Positions 36,871 through 43,773 of a DNA stretch of 64,000 nucleotides are shown one piece after another (position 1 is the first letter of the stretch; the number at the start of each line of letters is the position of its first letter). Source of the DNA: Phytohabitans rumicis. Its GTDB lineage: Bacteria; Actinomycetota; Actinomycetes; Mycobacteriales; Micromonosporaceae. The stretch lies in contig NZ_BLPG01000001.1 in the NCBI RefSeq assembly GCF_011764445.1, positions 5,766,001 to 5,830,000 of the forward strand, given 5' to 3'. Under the pieces are notes generated by a model, which ran no database searches, was not told the origin of the DNA, and worked only from the letters and a program-made list of their open reading frames with translations. The position numbers and the translations under genes were made by a program.

Positions 36871-37221
36871 CTAGCGCTTGGGCGGCTCGTCGCGGGGCAC
36901 CCAGTTGCGGCGGACGATCACCAGCCGCTCCTCCGCCTCGGCGAGGTCGGCGTCGGTGGGCCGGGCCGCGTCCCGGGCCCGCATCGCGGCGCTGATGCCG
37001 ACCTGCGAGGAGCCCGAGCCGACCAGGCCGCGCAGCCCGCGCTCGGTCTCCCGATCCTCGCCCGCGGCGGGCCGGGCCACGGGCGGCTCCGGGTCGAGTA
37101 CCTCGGCGGTCACCGCGGTGACGCCCTCCTCCACCGGTGCCTCGTCGGGCGGGCGTGGCCGGGCCGGCCGCCCGGTCGGCCCTTGCCGCAGCCGGCGTCG
37201 CCGTCGCTCAGGTTCGCCCAT
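36871..37221 (-). CDS. hypothetical charged protein
   Basis: A 116-residue, mostly disordered protein with an Arg-rich start (MGEPERRRRRLRQGPTGRP), a Pro/Glu middle and a helical C-terminus DADLAEAEERLVIVRRNWVP. I do not recognise it. ATG at 37221 is preferred to the ATG at 37236, because the extra residues (MYRRR) come from the spacer after the Eis gene. It lies just downstream of that gene on the same strand. Confidence 0.6.
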   Translation of the reverse strand: MGEPERRRRRLRQGPTGRPARPRPPDEAPVEEGVTAVTAEVLDPEPPVARPAAGEDRETERGLRGLVGSGSSQVGISAAMRARDAARPTDADLAEAEERLVIVRRNWVPRDEPPKR

Positions 37222-37240
37222 GCGCCGACGGTACACGGGG

Positions 37241-38464
37241 TTAGAAGACCTCCAGGGGAGCGGGCTGGCGGTGCCAGCCGAACGCCGTACTGGTCTCGGC
37301 CAGGCTGCCCCTGCGCAGCTCCTGGACCCGGCCGGCGGCGGCCAGCGCGGCCAGCGAGGTGCCGCCGAGGTACGCGGCGCCCAGGTCGAGCACGTCGCAG
37401 GCCAGGTCGGCCGGTGCCGGCGTGGGTACGCAGCGCGCGCCGTGCGGGCCGCCGGTCAGGTGCCAGCGGCCGGCGTTCTCCGGCAGCAACGGGTCGGCGA
37501 CCTCGACCACCACGTCGAGCGGGATGGCGTACCGCCGGGCGGACAGCGCACCGGCCACGTCGACCACGCGGATCCAGAGGCTGTCCGTCATCCGGGCGTT
37601 GAGCCGGCGCGGCTCGTTGGCCAGGTGCAGCAGCGGATCGTCCAGCGCGGCGAAGTCGTACGACACGGTGCGCGCCAGGTCGATGCCGAGCAGGAAGCGC
37701 CACAGCTCCGCGTACACCTGCGGGTCGGCGGCCACCACCTCGCGGACCCGCACCTCGGCGTCCGGGCCGAGGTGCGTCCACCCGGACCGGGTACGCCACA
37801 CCGCGTACCCGTCGACGCCGCCGTCACCCTCGTGCAGGACCGCGCGCAGCGGGGTGGCGTCGCGCCGGTGCCATGCGGTGTCGCCGAGCACCTGGGACCA
37901 CCAGCCGTCGTCCCGGCTGGACCAGCCGGGCCGGTCGGGGCGCAGCTGGTCGTACACCTTGGCCAGCTCGGGGCGCAGATCGGCCGGCAGCCCGGCGCGG
38001 AGCCGGGGCACGGCGGTGGCGGCCGGCAGGCGCACCTCCCGGGTGTCCACCGCCAGCTCCAGCCGGCACGCGGCCAGCCCGTACCCGAACCGCGGGTAGA
38101 TGCGGCCCTCGCTGGCCCACAGCGCTGCGATCGGCTCCCGCCCGGCCGCGCGCACGTCCTGGAGCTGCCGCGTCATCATCCGGGTCAGCAGGCCGCGCCG
38201 CCGGTGCGTAGGCGCCACGGCCACGCCGGTGACGTGCGCCGCCGGTACGACGTTGCCCGGCACGCTCAGGTCCCGGGTCGCGGCGACCGCGTGCCCGACG
38301 ATGGTGCCCTCGTCGTCGACGACCAGGGACCGTTCCGGCTCCCAGACCAGCCGGTCGAGCTCCAGCACGTCCTCGTCCAACGTGTGGTGGAACGCGGCGA
38401 AGAGCATCGTGGAGATCGCCAGGCGCTCCTCGGGCGTGCCGGGCCGGATCGGCAGTTCGGTCAT
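37241..38464 (-). CDS. Eis-family N-acetyltransferase
   Basis: A 407-residue, three-part Eis-like enzyme. The N-terminal GNAT domain has VTGVAVAPTHRRRGLLTRMM for acetyl-CoA binding and ALWASEGRIYPRFGYGLA. A second degenerate GNAT domain follows (RVREVVAADPQVYAELWRFL), and then an SCP2-like C-terminal domain ends in LEVF, where the terminal carboxylate acts in the family. Relatives acetylate aminoglycosides and lysines at several sites. ATG at 38464 gives MTELPIRPGTPEER. Substrate here is unknown. Confidence 0.88.
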   Translation of the reverse strand: MTELPIRPGTPEERLAISTMLFAAFHHTLDEDVLELDRLVWEPERSLVVDDEGTIVGHAVAATRDLSVPGNVVPAAHVTGVAVAPTHRRRGLLTRMMTRQLQDVRAAGREPIAALWASEGRIYPRFGYGLAACRLELAVDTREVRLPAATAVPRLRAGLPADLRPELAKVYDQLRPDRPGWSSRDDGWWSQVLGDTAWHRRDATPLRAVLHEGDGGVDGYAVWRTRSGWTHLGPDAEVRVREVVAADPQVYAELWRFLLGIDLARTVSYDFAALDDPLLHLANEPRRLNARMTDSLWIRVVDVAGALSARRYAIPLDVVVEVADPLLPENAGRWHLTGGPHGARCVPTPAPADLACDVLDLGAAYLGGTSLAALAAAGRVQELRRGSLAETSTAFGWHRQPAPLEVF

Positions 38465-38557
38465 CCGTTCTGTTTACGCCATCCCGCGAGGGCTCGGCGA
38501 CCGGTTTGCCGGCTCGCTACTCTCGGACGGGAGAGGTAGTTCCCGGGGGAGGAGATC

Positions 38558-39085
38558 ATGGCAGATCCCACACAGCCGTGGGTCGAGCGGACGGTTGACC
38601 TCTCGCCGCAACCGGTGCCGCAGCCACATCCGTTCCAGCGCGGGGTCGCCCAGGTGGGGCCCAGGGACCCGGTCCCGGCGCCGACGTACGAGCCGACCGG
38701 CACCGGATGGCCCCAGCCGGCCCCGGAGCCGCAGCGGATGCCGCCCGGCTACCACGCCCGGCAGCTGCGGATCGGCAGCGGCTGGAGCGTGTTCGGCGGG
38801 CTGTTCGCGTTCGTGTGCTGGGGCATCTGGGTGCTCTCCCAGGGCGGCGACCTGGTCAGCCCGGCCCTCACCTTCGTGCTCACGCTCGCGGTCGCGGCGG
38901 GCCTGTTCGCGCTGACCCGGCTGGTCGGCCGCGTCGTGCTCGAACGCCAGCTCGGCCGGGTCCGCCGCAGCGCGAAGGGCGCCCACCTGGTGGCCGCCGT
39001 GTTCCTGATCGGCGTGGGGGTGGCGTACCTGCGCCAGACCGAGTGGGTCATGGACGTGTGGAACTGGGTCCGAGGGCTCTTCTGA
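38558..39085 (+). CDS. membrane protein with Pro-rich cytoplasmic N-terminus
   Basis: A 175-residue protein. Residues 1-70 are a Pro/Gln-rich tail (LSPQPVPQPHPFQRG; TGWPQPAPEPQRMPP). Three hydrophobic segments follow at about 78-95, 102-122 and 142-160, separated by a basic loop RVVLERQLGRVRRSAKG. No family is recognised. ATG at 38558 follows GGGGGAGG at a good distance. The next gene starts within two bases of its stop. Confidence 0.72.
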   Translation: MADPTQPWVERTVDLSPQPVPQPHPFQRGVAQVGPRDPVPAPTYEPTGTGWPQPAPEPQRMPPGYHARQLRIGSGWSVFGGLFAFVCWGIWVLSQGGDLVSPALTFVLTLAVAAGLFALTRLVGRVVLERQLGRVRRSAKGAHLVAAVFLIGVGVAYLRQTEWVMDVWNWVRGLF

Positions 39086-39086
39086 C

Positions 39087-39638
39087 GTGCGGCCGGGCCC
39101 GGGCGAGGTCATGCACTTCTCCGAAGACCCGACGATCGAGCGGTTCGTGCCGCACGTCGCCGCCACGTCCGCGCAGACCGAGCCGTACGTCTGGGCCGTC
39201 GACCACGCCCGCTGCCCGGACTACTGGTTTCCCCGGCAGTGCCCGCGCGGGATGGCCTGGGCCGTGCCCACCACGACGCACGCGGACCGCGAGCGCATCA
39301 TCGGCGCCGGGTCCGGCGCCCGGGTCCATGCCATCGAGTACGGCTGGCTGCCCGCCATCCAGGCCGTCCGGCTGTACGCCTACCGACTCCCCGCCGCGCC
39401 GTTCCAGCACATCAGCCCGACCGACCGGTACGCGATGGTGGCCACCGAGCCGGTGACGCCGCTCGGCCCCGCGGAGCCGGTCGGGGACCTGCTCGCCCTG
39501 CACGAGGAGGCCGGCATCCAGCTGCGCGTCCTGGACAACCTCTGGCCCTTCTGGGACGAGGTGATTGCCAGCACGGTGGCCTTCAGCGGCATCCGCCTCC
39601 GCAACGCCCGCCCCCGCCCGCTCCGCCCTTCGGCCTGA
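39087..39638 (+). CDS. DUF6886 family protein
   Basis: A 183-residue protein with the sequence pattern MRPGPGEVMHFSEDPTIERF, YVWAVDHARCPDYWFPRQCP, RVHAIEYGWLPAIQAVRLYA and VLDNLWPFWDEVIASTVAFS. It corresponds to DUF6886, of unknown biochemical role. GTG at 39087 is chosen because the PGEV-HFSED start is typical; an ATG at 39111 is the alternative. It is translationally close to the upstream membrane protein. The 284-base gap that follows holds family A copy 7 and the P450 leader. Confidence 0.82.
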   Translation: MRPGPGEVMHFSEDPTIERFVPHVAATSAQTEPYVWAVDHARCPDYWFPRQCPRGMAWAVPTTTHADRERIIGAGSGARVHAIEYGWLPAIQAVRLYAYRLPAAPFQHISPTDRYAMVATEPVTPLGPAEPVGDLLALHEEAGIQLRVLDNLWPFWDEVIASTVAFSGIRLRNARPRPLRPSA

Positions 39639-39658
39639 GACGGCCCGCGGTCGCCTCT

Positions 39659-39770
39659 CCGCGTCGATCAAGGCTTTCCGCGTCGATCAAGGGCATACGG
39701 TCGTGCTTTGATCTCTTTTCCGCGACCGTTTGCCCTTGATCGGCGGGGAATTCCTTGGTCGACGCGGGAA
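39659..39770 (+). repeat. family A intergenic palindromic repeat, copy 7
   Basis: Arms CGATCAAGGGCATACGGTCG and CGACCGTTTGCCCTTGATCG flank the centre CTTTGATCTCTTTTCC, giving plus orientation with some decay. Partial outer units are CGTCGATCAAGGCTTTCCGC before and TTCCTTGGTCGACGCGG after. It lies between the DUF6886 stop and the P450 leader. Confidence 0.85.
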
Positions 39771-39868
39771 CGCCCGTGGGGCGTATCGGCCAACGAGGTG
39801 CGGTAAATGTCTGTTGTTTGACTGCGTGCTCAATCAACTTTCGACAGAGGACTTTCTAGATCGCGTTA

Positions 39869-39919
39869 GGTGACCATGGAAGCGCAACGAGTCACGGGGG
39901 TGGCTTCCGGGAGGTCACC
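39869..39919 (+). promoter_or_regulatory. leader hairpin that would cover the P450 ribosome-binding site
   Basis: GGTGACC (39869-39875) pairs with GGTCACC (39913-39919), and GGAAGC (39878-39883) pairs with GCTTCC (39903-39908). The GGGAGG ribosome-binding site at 39909-39914 lies in the internal loop and 3' arm. If transcribed, the fold could restrain translation of the diterpene operon; as DNA it could also be an operator. The sequence upstream is unusually AT-rich for this genome and probably carries the promoter. Confidence 0.4.
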
Positions 39920-39922
39920 ATC

Positions 39923-41299
39923 ATGTCGTCTGGCGTCGATGCCGCGCGCCCTCGTTCGGCCCGGCGGATCCCGGTCTACCGGACGATCCCCCGACTGATC
40001 CGCGACCCGCTTGGCGGCCTGCAGGCGATCGCCAAGGAGACGGGCGGCGAAATCGTCCGGCTGAACCTCGGCCTGTTCCGCCCGTACCTGGTGACCGATC
40101 CCGAGCACGTGCACCAGGTCCTGCGCGACCACGCCGGCACCTTCGTCCGCGAAGGGATGTTCTGGACGCCGTTGGAGCGGCTGCTCGGTGGCGCGATCCT
40201 CACCGACGGTCCGGCGTGGGAGTGGAGCCGCCGTACCCTCCAGCCCATGCTCACCGCGAAGCGCATCGATGCCCTGATGGACCGGATGAGCGACGCGGTG
40301 GAGCAGGCGGTCGCGGGACTCGACCAGTTCGCCCGGTCCGGGGAGCCCTTCGACGTCAGCACGGAGATGGGCCGCATCGTCAACCAGACGGTCATCAGGG
40401 TGTTCTTCGCGGACAGGGTGTCGGTGATCGAGGCGGACCGGATCATCCCGGCGCTGCACGACATCGCCAAGGCGTTCGTCTTCCGCATGGTGCTGCCCTG
40501 GGTGCCGAACGCGGTGCCGATGCCGGGTGACCGCGTGTTCCGCCGCGGTGCCCAGATCATCGACGAGGTGCTGCTGCCGGCGATCGACCGGTTCCGCCGG
40601 GAGCCGGACGACGGCGACGACATCATCGCGACCCTCTGCCGTTCGCGCGACAGCGAGGGCCGGGCGCTGACCGAGCAGCAGATCCGCGACGACGTCGTCA
40701 CCATGTTCGTGGCGGCGACCGAGACCACGTCGCTCGCCCTCACCTGGCTGTGGCCGAACCTCGGGGCACAGCCAGCCGTGGCCGTCCGGCTCTGCGAGGA
40801 GGTCGACCGGGTGGTCGGCGGCGGCCCGGTGCAGCGCTCACACCTGCCCGATCTGCACTACCTGCGGGCGGTCCTCGACGAGCTCGTGCGCCTGTACCCC
40901 ACCGGCTGGATACTCCCGCGCAAGGCGGCCCAGTCGGCCGACGTCGGCGGGGTCCGGATCCCGGCCGGCGCCACCGTGCTGATCAGCCCGTTCCTGACCC
41001 AGCGGATGGACATGTACTGGGACCGGCCGGGCGTCTTCGACCCGGACCGCTTCCTGCCGGAGCGCTCGGCGGAGCGCCACCGGTACGCCTACTTCCCGTT
41101 CGGGGGCGGCCCGCACCAATGCATCGGCAAGCACCTCTTTCAGGTCGAGGCGCAGCTCATCGTGGCCACCATGCTCACCCGGTTCCGCCCTGGGCCGGCG
41201 CTGTCCGACGTACCGCCGCCACAGGTGGCGGCCACCCTGCTGCCCGAACGGCGGGTCCAGATGACGCTACGCCCGGTCCAGCGCCGGCTCGCGGCGTAG
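39923..41299 (+). CDS. cytochrome P450 of a diterpene cassette
   Basis: A 458-residue class I bacterial P450. The I-helix is VTMFVAATETTSLALTWLW, the K-helix ExxR is VLDELVRLYPTGW, the PERF-type region is DPDRFLPERSAERH, and the haem thiolate loop is FPFGGGPHQCIGKHLF. It would oxidise the terpene made by the next two genes, with electrons from a ferredoxin not encoded here. ATG at 39923 follows GGGAGG at eight bases. The terpene synthase gene begins four bases after its stop, so the three form an operon. The substrate assignment comes from context only. Confidence 0.92.
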   Translation: MSSGVDAARPRSARRIPVYRTIPRLIRDPLGGLQAIAKETGGEIVRLNLGLFRPYLVTDPEHVHQVLRDHAGTFVREGMFWTPLERLLGGAILTDGPAWEWSRRTLQPMLTAKRIDALMDRMSDAVEQAVAGLDQFARSGEPFDVSTEMGRIVNQTVIRVFFADRVSVIEADRIIPALHDIAKAFVFRMVLPWVPNAVPMPGDRVFRRGAQIIDEVLLPAIDRFRREPDDGDDIIATLCRSRDSEGRALTEQQIRDDVVTMFVAATETTSLALTWLWPNLGAQPAVAVRLCEEVDRVVGGGPVQRSHLPDLHYLRAVLDELVRLYPTGWILPRKAAQSADVGGVRIPAGATVLISPFLTQRMDMYWDRPGVFDPDRFLPERSAERHRYAYFPFGGGPHQCIGKHLFQVEAQLIVATMLTRFRPGPALSDVPPPQVAATLLPERRVQMTLRPVQRRLAA

Positions 41300-41302
41300 C
41301 GG

Positions 41303-42162
41303 ATGGATCCGGCAACGGAGAGCGGGCGCATCTGCGCGGTCGCGGGCCAGAGCCAGCGGGAAATGCGGGAGTGGGCCAAGGCGTACCCGAGACTCTTCTC
41401 GGCCAAGCAGTTCGACCCGGCCCTGTTCAGCACGCTGGCCCTCGCCACGGCGTTCAGCGGCCCGTGGCTGGACAGCGCACAGCAGCGGATGGCCAACCGC
41501 ACGACGCTGTGGTGCTTCGGGCTCGACTGGCTGGTCGACTACGTCGCGACCTCGCGTGCCGGGGCCGCCGCCATCGCCGAACGGTGTCTCGCGGTGGCGC
41601 ACGGCGCCGCGCCGGGGACGGCGACGACCTGACCGTCTTCCTGGCCGACATCCGCGCGGAGCTGGCGGCCGCCGAGGCGTTCCCGGTGCTGGGCCCGGTC
41701 TGGCGCGACGAGCTGCGCCGGATGCTCGACGCGATGGTCCGCGAGCACGACTGGAAGGCCGAAGGTGCGGCCCTGCCCTCCTTCGCGGAGTACCTGGACA
41801 ACGCCGACAACCTCGGCTTCTCGTTCGTGTTCGCGGCGCATTGGCTCTTCACGAGCCCGCCGCCGGCCGATGCCGACATCGCCCGGGTACGCGCCGCGAG
41901 CCGGGCGGTGCAGCGCGTGATCCGGCTGCTGAACGACCTCGCGACGTACGAGCGGGACGTGCGCTGGGGCGACCTCAACGCGCTGCTGCTCGGTCCTACC
42001 AGGAAAGAGGTGAGCCAGCGGGCCGAGGCTCTCGCCGCCGAGGCCCGTGACCTGGTCCGTGCCCTGCGGGACAGCCAACCGGCGCTGGCCAACTATCTGG
42101 AGCGGCAGATGGACTTCTGCGTCGGCTTCTACGGTGTCACCGACTACTGGGGCGCGTGGTGA
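41303..42162 (+). CDS. class I terpene synthase (diterpene synthase-like), frame broken at about 41616
   Basis: A restored protein of about 286 residues. The first 109 residues contain WCFGLDWLVDYVATS, an Asp pair spaced as in variants of the DDxxD metal site. As read, the frame stops at 41632. Adding one G to the G4 run at 41615-41618 gives APGDGDDLTVFLADIRAEL and continues to 42162. It includes the second metal motif RLLNDLATYERDVRWGDLNA, which is NDxxTxxxD and so has Asp in place of the usual final Glu. Such enzymes ionise a (bicyclic) diphosphate and close or rearrange rings. Its 3' end overlaps the class II cyclase start. Confidence 0.8.
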
Positions 42163-43658
42163 GGGTCGATGTCGGCGGCGCCGCGCGGCAGTTGGTCGCC
42201 GGCCTGGTGGCCGAGCCGTGGGGCCGGGTCACCCCGTCGGTGTACGAGACGGGCCGGCTCGTCACGCTGGCGCCGTGGCTCGCCGGCCACCGGCAGCGGA
42301 TCGCGTTCCTGTTGCGCACCCAACGAGCGGACGGCGGCTGGGGCGGCCCGGACGGGTACGCGCTGGTGCCGACGCTGAGTGCGACCGAGGCGCTGCTCGC
42401 GACCGGCGACGGCGACCGGGTACGCGCTGCCGCCGAACGCGGGCTGGCCGCATTGACCAGGTGGGGGCGGGGCGTACGGCAGTCCATTCCGGACATGCCA
42501 GCCATCGAGCTGATCGTGCCCGCGCTGACCGAACTGGTCAACGACCACCTCGACCGGCACGACCGGCCCCGGCTTCCGCTGCCGGCGGGCATCGACGGTG
42601 CCCGGCTCGGCGCGGTGCGCGCGGCGCTGGCGGCCGGCCGCCCGGCTCCCGAAAAGCTGCTGCACGCCTGGGAGGTGGTCGGTGGCGCGGCGCCCGATGT
42701 CCGCCCGCAGCCGCCCGGCACCGTCGGTGCCTCACCAGCCGCCACCGCGGCGTGGCTGGGTGGCCGGGGAGCACCCGACGCCACCGGCACCGCCCGGCAG
42801 TACCTGGAGGCGGCGGTCCGGCGCTACGGCGGCCCGGTGCCGTGCGCGACCCCGATTACCGTCTTCGAGCGGGCCTGGACGCTAAGCTGGCTGGCCGAGG
42901 CGGGCGTACCGGTGACGGTGCCGGACGTGGTCCTGCGCGAGCTCGCGGATGCCGTCGGCGCCAACGGCACCCCGGCCGGACCGGGGCTGCCCCAGGACGC
43001 GGACACCACCGCCGTGGCGCTGTACGCCCTGGCCCAGCTCGGTCGGGAACGGGAGCCGGACAGCCTGTGGGCGTACGAGACGGAGACGCACTTCTGTACC
43101 TGGCCGGGCGAGGAGGGCCGCTCGGCCACGGTCAACGCGCACGTGCTCGAGGCGTTCGGGCACTATGTGGCCGAACGGCCCGACGCCGCGCCGCGCTACG
43201 GCCGGGCGGTCCAGAAGCTGACCGCGTGGCTGCACGCGAACCAGGAGGCCGACGGCGCCTGGCGGGACCGGTGGCATGCGTCGCCCTACTACGCGACCGC
43301 CTGCTGCGCGCCGGCACTGGCCCGGTTCGGTAGCGGCCCGGCGGCGACCGAGGCGGTGGGCCGCGCGGTGGACTGGGTCATCTCCACCCAGCGCGCGGAC
43401 GGATCGTGGGGGTGGTGGCGGGGTACGGCGGAGGAGACCGCGTACGCGGTGCGCGTCCTGCTGGCGCGACCGGACGAAGCCTCCGGACGGGCCGTGGCGC
43501 GTGGGTACCCACATCTCGTGGGGGCCGTTCGGCGCCGTTCGGTCGGCGGATCGGCTGACCCGGCGATGTGGCACGACAAAGATCTCTATTTGCCGAGGGC
43601 GATCGTGCGCGCCGCCGTACTCGCCGCCGTGCACCAGGCACAACGCTCCTTTTCATGA
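42156..43658 (+). CDS. class II diterpene cyclase (copalyl diphosphate synthase-like)
   Basis: A 500-residue all-helical prenyl cyclase of the squalene-hopene/copalyl type. QW-like repeats are RADGGWGGPDGYALVPTLSA and RADGSWGWWRGTAEETAY. The general-acid motif is LPQDADTTAVALYALAQ, i.e. DxDT where the textbook motif is DxDD. The block EADGAWRDRWHASPYYATAC is typical of bacterial labdane-type cyclases. It would protonate geranylgeranyl diphosphate to a bicyclic diphosphate for the class I partner. GTG at 42156 (or 42159) overlaps that gene's stop. No geranylgeranyl diphosphate synthase is in the window. Confidence 0.85.
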   Translation: MVRVDVGGAARQLVAGLVAEPWGRVTPSVYETGRLVTLAPWLAGHRQRIAFLLRTQRADGGWGGPDGYALVPTLSATEALLATGDGDRVRAAAERGLAALTRWGRGVRQSIPDMPAIELIVPALTELVNDHLDRHDRPRLPLPAGIDGARLGAVRAALAAGRPAPEKLLHAWEVVGGAAPDVRPQPPGTVGASPAATAAWLGGRGAPDATGTARQYLEAAVRRYGGPVPCATPITVFERAWTLSWLAEAGVPVTVPDVVLRELADAVGANGTPAGPGLPQDADTTAVALYALAQLGREREPDSLWAYETETHFCTWPGEEGRSATVNAHVLEAFGHYVAERPDAAPRYGRAVQKLTAWLHANQEADGAWRDRWHASPYYATACCAPALARFGSGPAATEAVGRAVDWVISTQRADGSWGWWRGTAEETAYAVRVLLARPDEASGRAVARGYPHLVGAVRRRSVGGSADPAMWHDKDLYLPRAIVRAAVLAAVHQAQRSFS

Positions 43659-43702
43659 TCCTTTTTGGAGCTGGTGGTTAGTCCGATGTAGACATCTGAG
43701 GC

Positions 43703-43732
43703 TTGAGGCGAGGCTCACGGCGTTGCTAGGGT
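43703..43732 (+). promoter_or_regulatory. possible promoter of the conservon
   Basis: TTGAGG at 43703-43708 and TAGGGT at 43727-43732, spaced by 18 bases, lie about 40 bases before the cvnA start. The match to sigma-70-type elements is moderate. It would let the conservon be transcribed apart from the diterpene operon that ends 115 bases upstream of cvnA. Confidence 0.35.
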
Positions 43733-43773
43733 GCCCGGGTCACTCACCCTCACCGTCGGTTGGGACTGGTGCG

